From DASYLJ01 sp964404165 (lineage in GTDB: Bacteria > Desulfobacterota > Binatia > DP-6): DNA of 64,000 bases. The position numbers and the translations under genes are program-made. The stretch covers positions 62,001-126,000 of the forward strand of contig CAYOIZ010000004.1 in the NCBI GenBank assembly GCA_964404165.1, written 5' to 3'. Under the pieces are notes generated by a model that was not told the DNA's origin, ran no database searches, and saw only the letters and a list, made by a program, of their open reading frames with translations. This document shows, piece after piece, positions 17,064 to 25,422 of this stretch. The stretch's first letter is position 1; every line of letters begins with the position of its first letter.

Positions 17064-17412
17064 CGAGCAGGGCGACCGCCTGGAGAGCGATCTCTTCGAG
17101 CCGGAGACCATCTTGCCGGCGCAGTGGTTCAGGCCGGCCGGCGTGCCGTGGACGCCGGAGCGCCGCCTGTTGTTCGCGGCCTTCGTGGACGGCGTGAAGA
17201 AGGCGAGCCGGGGCGCGCCGAGCGCGCGGAAGTGGATGCGCTCGAATTGTGTGTCCCACGTGTTCGCGTATCTGCGGCTCTGTGAGGCGTTCTCGCTCGA
17301 GCCCGAGCGCATCCGGAGGGTCGTGCTCGATCGGCAGGTGAAGGTGCGGGTCCAGCATCGCCTCGCCGAAAGCGCGCGCCCTGGGGTGGCCCTTCGCGAG
17401 CGTGCCGCGTGA
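17056..17412 (+). CDS. Hypothetical helical basic protein
   Basis: A 118-residue protein starting inside the end of the JAB gene (8-base overlap) and itself overlapping the next gene by ATGA-like 4 bases. It has a hydrophobic/aromatic first half (ILPAQWFRPAGVPWTPE) and a basic helical second half (ARKWMRSNCVSHVFAYLRL, then ERIRRVVLDRQVKVRVQHR). It could be a small nucleic-acid-binding or linker protein of the block. No family recognised. Confidence 0.55.
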   Translation: MPDEQGDRLESDLFEPETILPAQWFRPAGVPWTPERRLLFAAFVDGVKKASRGAPSARKWMRSNCVSHVFAYLRLCEAFSLEPERIRRVVLDRQVKVRVQHRLAESARPGVALRERAA

Positions 17413-18902
17413 GGCTCCTCTTCGCACGGGCTCGGAAGCGTCTGTGGCTCGGCGCCGACGCACCGGTCGATCCCCTGGCCATCGTGAAGGCGGCGCTCGA
17501 GCGCGCCGCGGCCGACGAGCCGCCTGACGGGCCTGACGGCGACGACGTCGTCGCGTCGCTCGCCACGCGTCGGGCCGCCATCGAGAAGGACCTCATCCAC
17601 CTCGAGGAGGACGACCTCCCAACGCTGGCGGTCACCGACCCGCGTCGACCGGCGATCGTGAAGGCACGGGCCGCGATGATCGGCGAGCTGCTCGCACTCG
17701 AGGACGCGCTGCTCAAGTCGCGGCCGCTGCATGGGCGGCGCTGGGTCGATGGCCTGCACATCTCGATCGAGAACCGCGTCGGCTCCGTGCGGCACTGGTA
17801 CAACCCGCACAACGACACGGCGGGCGAGACGCGGATGCAGCAGCCGTATGGGTACGTCCGCGGCACCATCGGGCTCGATGGCGACCAGGTTGACGTGTTC
17901 CTGGGCCCGCTCGCCACGTCGGAGACGATCCGGGGTACCACGGTCTACGTCATCCACATCCGGAAGGCGCCCGACTTCCGCGAAGGCGACGAACAGAAGT
18001 GCATGATCGGCTTCGAGAGTGCGGCCGCGGCACGCGCGTGCTTCCAGGCGCACTACGACAATCCGAAGTTCTTCGGCCAGATGGATGCGCTGCCCTGGGA
18101 CGAGTTCAAGGCGCATGTCCGGGCGACGAAGCATGGGGCGCATGCCGTGCGCGGCGACGTCGTTGCGTACGCGAAGGCAACGGCACCGCCGTCGCGGCGC
18201 TTCCTGCCCATGCTCCTGAAGGGCCCGATGCCGCCCGCGACGTCGGCCCGGGGTTCGGGGGCGACGCTGCGCTTCGGTGGTGGCGCTGCGGCCGCACGAC
18301 GTGAGGCACCGCCACCCAAGGCCACGGAGATCACGCACGGCGAGCTGGGGGGCGCGATGGCCGCCGCGGCGCCGGCGTTGGCCTCGGTGCTCGAGACGCT
18401 GACGAAGGCGTTCCCGGGCGTGCCGGTCGCCGGGCGACTGCGGGAGACCGCCAGCGTGGCGAAGCGCGCCGGGGGCGGCGACGACGGTGTCGAGGACCTC
18501 GCGTCGGCGCGGCTGACGCTCCCGTCGATTCCTGACGAGCAGGCCGCCGTGGGTCGCGTGAAGCGCCTCTTCCAGGTGCGCTCCGAGCAGGACTTCCTCA
18601 CGCGCCCGCGGGAGGGGCTCCACTACCGCGGATACCACCTGGTCGTCGCCGTGCAGGGGCAGGCGGTGGAGATTCAGCTGCGCACCGAGCGGCAGACGCG
18701 CTGGGCCGACTTCGTTCACGACCTGACGCATCGGCGCAACGCCGGTGCCGAGCCACCGCCCGAAGCGCGCGCCTATCTCCGCGCCATGGCCGACTACTAC
18801 GCGGCGCAGGACGGGGACGAATCGGCCGGCGATGCCGGGACGCCGCCGGAGGTGCCGCCGATCGTGCGGCAGCAGGTGGGCGCGTTGGAGACCGACGCAT
18901 GA
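17409..18902 (+). CDS. Fused inorganic-pyrophosphatase-like and RelA/SpoT-like protein
   Basis: The 497-residue protein shows two domains. Residues about 115-250 match the phage-type inorganic pyrophosphatase (InPase) of polyvalent proteins: 'GTIGLDGDQVDVFLGP', then DEQKCMIGF and a long helix, with the acidic metal-binding residues present. Residues about 330-450 resemble a RelA/SpoT (p)ppGpp synthetase: VAGRLRE, EDLASARLT (metal-binding Asp kept, usual Gly replaced by Ala), HYRGYH and EIQLRT (catalytic Glu kept). A Pro/Ala-rich linker joins them. Small alarmone synthetases include translation toxins, and pyrophosphate hydrolysis could pull such a reaction. The fusion may act on host nucleotides after ejection; whether it is catalytic is unknown. 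Confidence 0.65.
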   Translation: MRLLFARARKRLWLGADAPVDPLAIVKAALERAAADEPPDGPDGDDVVASLATRRAAIEKDLIHLEEDDLPTLAVTDPRRPAIVKARAAMIGELLALEDALLKSRPLHGRRWVDGLHISIENRVGSVRHWYNPHNDTAGETRMQQPYGYVRGTIGLDGDQVDVFLGPLATSETIRGTTVYVIHIRKAPDFREGDEQKCMIGFESAAAARACFQAHYDNPKFFGQMDALPWDEFKAHVRATKHGAHAVRGDVVAYAKATAPPSRRFLPMLLKGPMPPATSARGSGATLRFGGGAAAARREAPPPKATEITHGELGGAMAAAAPALASVLETLTKAFPGVPVAGRLRETASVAKRAGGGDDGVEDLASARLTLPSIPDEQAAVGRVKRLFQVRSEQDFLTRPREGLHYRGYHLVVAVQGQAVEIQLRTERQTRWADFVHDLTHRRNAGAEPPPEARAYLRAMADYYAAQDGDESAGDAGTPPEVPPIVRQQVGALETDA

Positions 18903-19222
18903 AGCAGTTCGTCGTGGTGCGCGACCAGGACCGCGGCGCGCTCGTGCAGCCAGCGCGCGAGCTCGGACCCGACGAGGACCTCGCCGAGGTGCTCGCGGCC
19001 CTCCGTCGGCGGTTCGCCCCGCCGCAATACGAAGTGGCGATCGGCATGGCGGCCGACGTCGAGACGTTCGCACGGGCCTATCCGCGCTTCAGCGGCACAG
19101 CGTCCGGGAAGGAGACACGCGATGGGAGTCATCAGCCTGGCCCCGGGGCCGAAGGTGGTGCAGTACGAGCTCGCGAAGCTGGTGGCGGCCGCGGTGTACG
19201 GGACGCTCCCGTTTCGCAGTGA
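18899..19222 (+). CDS. Hypothetical protein overlapping the next gene
   Basis: A 107-residue frame starting ATGA over the preceding stop. The first 70 residues (for example FVVVRDQDRGALVQPARELG and VLAALRRRF) read as normal protein; the last third overlaps the start of the following gene in another frame by 101 bases and becomes Gly/Arg-rich, which is less protein-like. The overlap is larger than elsewhere in the window, so the gene may be real with a poor C-terminus or the downstream start may be later. Function unknown. Confidence 0.4.
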   Translation: MKQFVVVRDQDRGALVQPARELGPDEDLAEVLAALRRRFAPPQYEVAIGMAADVETFARAYPRFSGTASGKETRDGSHQPGPGAEGGAVRAREAGGGRGVRDAPVSQ

Positions 19223-19469
19223 CTTCCTCGACATCGCGCGGTTCCCCATGGGCTCGCTCCATCTCTACGGGACGAGCCTCGTTGGCCTACAGGTCGACGT
19301 CGAGATCACGAACGTCCCCACCGTGGGCTATGCGGAGGTCATCGCCACGAACGTGGCCGCCAACAAGGTGGTCGTGCTGAATCAGGGGGCGAAGTTCGTG
19401 CAGTTCAACCTCAAGGCGCTCACCAGCGGTCTGTTCGGGGCCACATACAGCGGGGCGACGCCGAGCTGA
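19122..19469 (+). CDS. Hypothetical beta-rich protein
   Basis: A 115-residue protein with a good ribosome site (AAGGAG, about 8 nt upstream). It is beta-rich and hydrophobic, with strands such as VDVEITNVP, AEVIATNVAANKVVVL and FVQFNLKAL. No domain recognised; it could be a small structural subunit. It lies 4 bases before the giant helicase gene. Confidence 0.6.
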   Translation: MGVISLAPGPKVVQYELAKLVAAAVYGTLPFRSDFLDIARFPMGSLHLYGTSLVGLQVDVEITNVPTVGYAEVIATNVAANKVVVLNQGAKFVQFNLKALTSGLFGATYSGATPS

Positions 19470-19473
19470 CCGG

Positions 19474-22400
19474 ATGGGTGCGCCCCTCATCCTCCGCCGC
19501 ACGCGCATGCTGCACGTGCCGGCGCTCGCGCTCGTCGAAGAGGCCGGGACGCGTGCGCGGCTGCTGCAGGCGGTCGTGCTGCGCGTGCCGTCGGACTTCT
19601 TCAAGGCCGACGGAGGTGCGGGCTTTCACGACGGGCAGGGCGAGCACTGGATCACGGTGCATCCGAATGGCCCGGGCACGAGGGGAACGCCGGTCAAGAT
19701 CCGCGAGTCGACGACGCAGAAGGGCGTCTTCCACGTCATCGCCGGCGCCGGTGGCAAGCTGAACTACCTGAAGCTCACCGGCGTGAAGAGCCCGGAAGAG
19801 CACAAGGCGCAGGCGAAAGAGCGCGATGCCGTGCGCCGGACGAAGGCGGCCGAGGACGCGGCCAAGGAGGAAGTGCGTCGCGCCCGGCTGTCCGATACCG
19901 AGCGCGCCGCCGAGGATGCGGAGGTCGCTGCCAAGAAGGCCGAACACGCGAAGGCCACCAAGGTGCTCGAGGACCGTCGCCAGCACTTCGTGTCGCTCGT
20001 GTCCGAATCGCTGGGCTGGACGCCGGAGGCAGAGGCCACCGATGGCGGTGAGAAGCGCGGCGACACGGCAGCGCGGTCGAGTCGTCGACGGTATCAGCGT
20101 GCGCGCGAGGTCCTGGCGGCGAGTCGGCAACAGCTGCTCCGCGATCGGGCCCGGGCCCGCGGGGCACTCGGCGACCTGCCGCTCGTGAGCGACGACCCGG
20201 AAACGCTGGGCCTCACCGACGTGCTCGATCCGCCAGCGGCACCGCGCGGCAAGGGATTCCGGAACGACACGCAGGCGACGTCGGATCAGGCGCTGCGGCG
20301 CGCCGCGGCCGCGGCGGACGTGGGGGCGCTACGCGTCGAGCTCGCGGCCGCCGAGCACGCCGTGACGACGGCCGACGATCCCAGCGCCCCCGAGCTCCAC
20401 GGCCGCGTCGCCGATGCCCGGGCCCAGCTGCACATGGCCGAGCTCCTGCGTGAGGCGGAGACCATCACGCCCGAGCATCTCGCCACGCGCCGCGGACTCG
20501 TGCGCGAGGACCTCGCCCGGCTCGACACCACCGAGGCCGACGTCGTGCGTCAGCTCGACGCCCAGCGCGATGCGTACCGGGCGGCAAGCGTGGCCGACCC
20601 CGAGATGCCGGTACCCGACGCGCTCACGGCGCTCGAGCAGCAGGCGCATGTCCTCGCCCAGCAGCGGGCCTACCTGCATCAGCAGACGATCGACCTGGCC
20701 GTGCTCGCCGGTGAGGGCGCCGGGCCGGCGATCGAAGGCGAGCAGGCGGCGATGCGCGCGCGCGAGCAGGCCGACCGGGAGACGGAGATCGCGGCGCAGC
20801 AGGGCTCCGAGGGCGTGGCGCGCTACCGGCTGGCGCTCGAGCGTGCCGCGGCGGGGCGCGCTCGGCAGGCGGTGCGGCGCCGTGCGGCGAAGGGCACCGA
20901 TGTCGATCTGCCGGTGCAGCCGGTCCTCGATCCCGAGAAGGTGTTGACGCTCCTCGCCCACGAGAAGGCGATCCGCGCCATGGAGCGGGACCTCGCCGCG
21001 GCCGACGGGGGCGAGGACCTGGACGCCCGCATCTTCGGGAAGGGCTACTTTACCGAGACCGGTGACGTGACGCCGGCGATGCGTGCCGAGGCCGAACGTG
21101 CCCTCGTGGGCGACGTGCACGAGCGCGCGACCCGGGCGTTCCTCGAGGCGGCGGAGGATCCCGCGCTCCTGGTGGGCCACGGCGGGCAGTTCACCGAGGA
21201 CTACGACCAGCCGACGCTTCACCGCGCGCTCGAGCGTCACCTGTCCGCGGGCGCGTACAACGCGCTGAACAATGCCGCGCTGGCTGCGGTGAAGACGCCG
21301 GTCCTGCGTCGCGAGGTCGTCGACGTCCTTGGCGCCGGCGGCGCGGCGCAGCTCCTGGCCCATACGCTCCGCCAGCACGAGGACCCGAAAAGCCTGCGGG
21401 CAATGGCAGCCGGGCTCGCGGACTACCACCTGTCCGAGCACGTCGAGCAGGCGGAGGGGCGCATCGCCGAGATGACGACAGCGCTCGACGCGGCCGACGC
21501 GGCGCTGCAGCACCTGACGAATCCGACAGACATCGGCGTGGCCGTGGCGGCGAACGAGCAGCGGCAGGCACAGCTCGAGACGGCGCGGCGGACTATTGGG
21601 CAGGCGCTCGGCGAGTACGAGGCAACCGCCGCCCTGGCACACGCGCTCACCGAGAAGGCGCCGACCGAGATCCACTGCACGCTCGGCCCGATCGACAGCG
21701 AGACGGCCATTCGGCAGATACGGGCGTTGGGACTGGCGCGCGAGGACTACGCCATCACCAGCGATGGCACGAACCACTTCGCGACGGTGCGCGCGAGCGG
21801 GTTCGACAAGCTCGTCACGCCACCGGACGCGGAGCACCTGCAGCTCACGAACGACGTCCTGGCCATCAAGCGGGGCGAGCAGGACGAGGCCGGCTGGCAG
21901 CCGAAGGGCACGACGGTGCGCACGGCGACGACGCTCAACGCCGCGCAAGGCCTCGAGCCGGAAAGCCTGACGGCGCGGCTGCGGCCGCTGAGCGACGTCG
22001 GGTCCACCGGGGACGTGCGAGGCGACGTCGAGGAGCACATCGCCCGGCGCGCGGCGAGCGGGGATGACCTGAACGACATCGCGGCGGACCTGGCGTCCCA
22101 GGTGATGAGCGTACCCGAGCGCCACCGGCAGGCGTTCGGTGAGGCCGTCAACGCGATCCTGCCGGCGCGCGTGCCCACCATGGAGAAGGGCAAGCCGGTC
22201 ATGATCGACGTCCTCGATCGCGACGGCAAACCGAAGCGGGGGCCAGACGGCGCGCCGCTGCAGACGCAGGCGTACCATGCCGTGAAGGCCTCGGCGCATG
22301 CAGACGCGGTCAACGCCCTGGTCGAGAAGCACTTCGCGCGGGTCGGGGCGCCGAGCCACGCGCCGCTCAACACGCAGTCGATCGACCTGGACCACCCCGA

Positions 22401-24816
22401 CACGCACGAGGCCGTGTTCCGTGCGCTGGCCAACGATCCGCGGGCCATGGTGGCGTTCGCACCGCCAGGCACCCTCACGTCGCAGCACCAGCGCACGCTC
22501 CGGCAGTTCTTCGCGAGCGAGGTGGCGACGCAGGCGCCGCAGGGCGGTCGCGCGGCCGCGGAGGCGCTGAGGGCCCGGCTCGCCGAGCTCGGGCCCGAGC
22601 CGCCGCGCACGGAGACGGGTGGGCTCTTCGGCGGCGAGACGACGTCGGCCGCCTGGCTCGACTGGTCGCACCGAAAGAACGCACTCGTCGAGCAGCATCA
22701 CTTCGCCGGCGCCGAGCCGACGACGCCCGACTGGCCGGCCTACGTCACGATGCTCGGCGGCACGGCCAACGCCTACGCGGCGCTGCAGGACCAGCTCAAG
22801 GGCCGGTTCGTCCGCGAGTTCCACCGCCACTACACCACGCTGACCGGCCAGCCGCTGCGCATCGGCACGCAGGACATCGCGCACGCCGAGCTCCACACAG
22901 GCTACCTCGATCCGGCGGCGCGCGCACGGCACATGGCGGAGCACCGTTCCCGGATCGACGCCGCCCGGAATCGCACCGCGGGGCGCCGCTACGCGGTCGG
23001 CTCGGTGGCCGAGAAGCTCGAGCGCATGGCCAACATGGAGGAGGCCGAGCGCCAGGCGCAGGGCTCGCTTCTGGGCGCGACGTCGGCGGCGGCCGCGAAG
23101 GCGGTGGGGAAAGGCCAGCGCCACACGCTCGGCGTCCGCCTCGAGGAGCAGCTGCGGCACCTGATGCCGAACGTCGCCCAGCACTTCCGGCCGGGCGCCC
23201 CGGTGCAGCTCATGGCCGACAAGCGCTTCGACGGCCGGTTCATCCATCAGCAGCGCGTCATCAAGCACTTCCTCCGCACGAAGCGCCTTGCGAACGCGAC
23301 AGGGACCGGCAGTGGCAAGACGTCGATGATGATCGGCGCCCTGGCGCACGCGCGCGCGACGCCGGCGACGGGCGTGAAGCGGGGCCTCTTCCTGGTCCCG
23401 TCGGCGGTGCAGGGCCAGTTCGGTGGCGAGTTCGCGCGCTTCGTGGATCCGAAGACGATGCGGTGGGCGGCCAACCCCGGTGGCGACCAGGGCCAGCGGC
23501 TCGGCGAGCATCGTGACGCGGACACGCACGCGGTCGTGCACACGCACCAGGCCTTCCGCGACGACATGGTGCACGTGCTCGCCGACCACCTCGGCGTCGA
23601 CGATGCGGCCGCGACGAAGCACCTGATGGGCCTGCCGCGTGCCGAGGCCGCCACGCTGATGCGCGACGCGTGGAAGAAGGCGGGGATCGACTACCAGATG
23701 ATCTCGGTCGACGAGGGGCACGGGCTCCTCGATCGCGACGGCAAGCCGGACTCGGTGCTCTCGCGCATCGTGCAGGCGACCACCGACGTCGCGCCTTACT
23801 ACATGAGCAGCTCGGCCGATCCGGTGAAGAACGACGTCTCCGAGCTCCGGTCGCTCCTCGACAAGCTCCACCCCGACGGTCGGTATGCCGATGCAGCCGC
23901 GTGGAAGAAGCGGTACGGCGTGAACACGACCGCCGCGGCGGAGGCGCTCAAGCGCGAGGTCGCGCCGTGGGTCTACGCGGCGCACATCCCGAGCGGCATC
24001 CAGGTGAACCGGCGCACGGCGCGCGTGCCGCTCCATCCCGAGCAGGCGCAGCGGTACGCCGGCGTGATGGACGCCGTCGATCGCCTGCGGGCGGCGCGTG
24101 GCCGCGGCGGGGTCGACGTCGAGGCGGCGAAGGTGCTCGCACCGGAGCGCTTCGGCGACGGGGCGGACCACGAGGCCGTGGCGCGCGAGATCGGCCGCAA
24201 CCCCGGGGCGGCGAAGGAGGCGGCCCTTGCGCGGATCATCGACGGCGCGCCCCGCGCGACGAACGCGAAGATTCAGCACCTGGTGGCGACGCTCAAGGAC
24301 CATCCCGTCGGCGACAAGCCGGTGGTGATCTTCGCGCATCGACGAGATGCGGTCCGTGAGATCACCGAGGCGCTCGCCGAGGCCGGGCACCGGGTCGAGT
24401 CCCTGACCGGCGCGGACAGTGCAGCGGAGCGCGATCGGAAGCGGCAGAGATTCCAGCCCGAGACTGGGAAGCCCGAGGCGGACGTCTTCGTACTGAGCGA
24501 CGCCGGTCAGGCCGGGCTCAACCTGCAGCGCGGGCAAACGCTCATCCAGTACGATCGCCCGATGACGGCCATGGGGCATGCGCAGCGCAACGGCCGCATT
24601 GATCGTCTCGGCCAGCATCACCCAGAAATCGACCTGATCGACCTCACGACCGACACGCCCTACGAGGCGCGTGCCGCGCGCCGGGTCGCCGAAAAGTACG
24701 AGCTCCGCAACATCCTCACGGACCCGGCCGCGTCGATCGACGACGAAGGCCTCGCCGGGGTGTTCTCCACGGCCCGACGTCGTGCGGCGCAGGGCGCGGA
24801 GCGCGACGTCGCATGA
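19474..24816 (+). CDS. Giant SNF2/SF2-type helicase polyvalent protein
   Basis: The 1780-residue protein has a small N-terminal beta domain (about residues 40-110), then about 1100 helical, Ala/Arg/Glu-rich residues likely forming coiled coils. The C-terminal 500 residues are a superfamily 2 helicase of SNF2 type. Walker A GTGSGKTS is at about 1278, motif II DEGH (not DEAH) at about 1411, and the C-terminal lobe has IFAHRRDA near 1618 and the motif VI 'QRNGRIDRLGQ' near 1706. Such giant helicases occur in phage polyvalent proteins and the P1 DarB-like ejected proteins that protect incoming DNA. The start has a weak ribosome site. It lies in the middle of head genes, fitting packaging in the virion. 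Confidence 0.75.
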   Translation: MGAPLILRRTRMLHVPALALVEEAGTRARLLQAVVLRVPSDFFKADGGAGFHDGQGEHWITVHPNGPGTRGTPVKIRESTTQKGVFHVIAGAGGKLNYLKLTGVKSPEEHKAQAKERDAVRRTKAAEDAAKEEVRRARLSDTERAAEDAEVAAKKAEHAKATKVLEDRRQHFVSLVSESLGWTPEAEATDGGEKRGDTAARSSRRRYQRAREVLAASRQQLLRDRARARGALGDLPLVSDDPETLGLTDVLDPPAAPRGKGFRNDTQATSDQALRRAAAAADVGALRVELAAAEHAVTTADDPSAPELHGRVADARAQLHMAELLREAETITPEHLATRRGLVREDLARLDTTEADVVRQLDAQRDAYRAASVADPEMPVPDALTALEQQAHVLAQQRAYLHQQTIDLAVLAGEGAGPAIEGEQAAMRAREQADRETEIAAQQGSEGVARYRLALERAAAGRARQAVRRRAAKGTDVDLPVQPVLDPEKVLTLLAHEKAIRAMERDLAAADGGEDLDARIFGKGYFTETGDVTPAMRAEAERALVGDVHERATRAFLEAAEDPALLVGHGGQFTEDYDQPTLHRALERHLSAGAYNALNNAALAAVKTPVLRREVVDVLGAGGAAQLLAHTLRQHEDPKSLRAMAAGLADYHLSEHVEQAEGRIAEMTTALDAADAALQHLTNPTDIGVAVAANEQRQAQLETARRTIGQALGEYEATAALAHALTEKAPTEIHCTLGPIDSETAIRQIRALGLAREDYAITSDGTNHFATVRASGFDKLVTPPDAEHLQLTNDVLAIKRGEQDEAGWQPKGTTVRTATTLNAAQGLEPESLTARLRPLSDVGSTGDVRGDVEEHIARRAASGDDLNDIAADLASQVMSVPERHRQAFGEAVNAILPARVPTMEKGKPVMIDVLDRDGKPKRGPDGAPLQTQAYHAVKASAHADAVNALVEKHFARVGAPSHAPLNTQSIDLDHPDTHEAVFRALANDPRAMVAFAPPGTLTSQHQRTLRQFFASEVATQAPQGGRAAAEALRARLAELGPEPPRTETGGLFGGETTSAAWLDWSHRKNALVEQHHFAGAEPTTPDWPAYVTMLGGTANAYAALQDQLKGRFVREFHRHYTTLTGQPLRIGTQDIAHAELHTGYLDPAARARHMAEHRSRIDAARNRTAGRRYAVGSVAEKLERMANMEEAERQAQGSLLGATSAAAAKAVGKGQRHTLGVRLEEQLRHLMPNVAQHFRPGAPVQLMADKRFDGRFIHQQRVIKHFLRTKRLANATGTGSGKTSMMIGALAHARATPATGVKRGLFLVPSAVQGQFGGEFARFVDPKTMRWAANPGGDQGQRLGEHRDADTHAVVHTHQAFRDDMVHVLADHLGVDDAAATKHLMGLPRAEAATLMRDAWKKAGIDYQMISVDEGHGLLDRDGKPDSVLSRIVQATTDVAPYYMSSSADPVKNDVSELRSLLDKLHPDGRYADAAAWKKRYGVNTTAAAEALKREVAPWVYAAHIPSGIQVNRRTARVPLHPEQAQRYAGVMDAVDRLRAARGRGGVDVEAAKVLAPERFGDGADHEAVAREIGRNPGAAKEAALARIIDGAPRATNAKIQHLVATLKDHPVGDKPVVIFAHRRDAVREITEALAEAGHRVESLTGADSAAERDRKRQRFQPETGKPEADVFVLSDAGQAGLNLQRGQTLIQYDRPMTAMGHAQRNGRIDRLGQHHPEIDLIDLTTDTPYEARAARRVAEKYELRNILTDPAASIDDEGLAGVFSTARRRAAQGAERDVA

Positions 24817-25055
24817 CCGACACCCGGAAGCGCCTGGTGGCGGCCGCGGCGCGTCTCGAGCAGCTGCACCAGCGCAACACAGCGCAGGGCGCAGAGCTGC
24901 GGAGCGCCGCGGGCCAGATGGCCGATCGTGCCACCACGTTCGGCGAGGGCACGCGCGACGCGGTACTCGCCGGCGACGAGGAGGCGGCGGCGCAGCGCCG
25001 GCATGCACTGCTGGGGCGCCACCGCGCGCGCGAGCTCGCGCGGGGCCCGGCGTGA
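24813..25055 (+). CDS. Small helical hypothetical protein
   Basis: An 80-residue helical, charged protein (heptads such as RLVAAAARLEQLHQRN) starting ATGA over the helicase stop. The Ala/Arg/Glu composition suggests a coiled-coil accessory or a small scaffold part. No family recognised. It overlaps the next start by GTGA. Confidence 0.5.
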   Translation: MTDTRKRLVAAAARLEQLHQRNTAQGAELRSAAGQMADRATTFGEGTRDAVLAGDEEAAAQRRHALLGRHRARELARGPA

Positions 25056-25297
25056 CGGTCGCCGCCGCGGTGCCGGGCACCTGCCCCGAGTGCAAGAAGG
25101 TGGTCGTGAAGCCGGCGCGCGAAGCGGGGCGGCTCATCGTGAAGAACCGATTCCTCGTGCTCGAGCCCAACGGGGGTACCCTGATCGGCTGCCCGCATTG
25201 CCCGGCCGAGCTCCACGTGCGGGACGGCAAGTTGCTGGTGTTCCGACCCCGGAACTTTGCGCCGTCGTCGAAACGCATGGTACCGCGGCGCTGTTGA
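25052..25297 (+). CDS. Zinc-ribbon protein
   Basis: An 81-residue protein beginning GTGA over the previous stop. It contains two CxxC pairs, CPECKK at about residue 11 and CPHCPA at about residue 48, forming a classic four-Cys zinc ribbon. The C-terminus is basic. It may bind nucleic acid or act as a structural adaptor. It is the last gene before the hairpin leader of the protease-capsid module. Confidence 0.6.
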   Translation: MTVAAAVPGTCPECKKVVVKPAREAGRLIVKNRFLVLEPNGGTLIGCPHCPAELHVRDGKLLVFRPRNFAPSSKRMVPRRC

Positions 25298-25353
25298 TCC
25301 GGACCAGACGCGAACGCGTCGCCGGACGAAGGTTCCCAAGAGGCTACGGGCTG

Positions 25354-25389
25354 ACGGGGTGTCGCGCCAAGGACGGCGCGGCACCCCGT
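25354..25389 (+). terminator. Strong hairpin in leader of protease-capsid module
   Basis: Arms 25354-25368 and 25375-25389 form a 15-bp stem (one G-T wobble) with a 6-nt loop. The following TTTCGCGTTTC is only weakly T-rich, so termination may be partial. Its arms and the downstream GCGTTTC[A/T]GGGGC match the hairpin before the portal (5027-5063), so it is a duplicated leader. It could end transcription of the polyvalent block or tune protease-capsid expression. Confidence 0.6.
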
Positions 25390-25422
25390 TTCGCGTTTCA
25401 GGGGCACGAGCGGCGGAGGCGG

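Noticed and set aside
16236..19073. A 945-codon minus-strand frame
   Set aside because: Antisense to the JAB and pyrophosphatase-RelA/SpoT genes, Arg-rich and without recognisable motifs.
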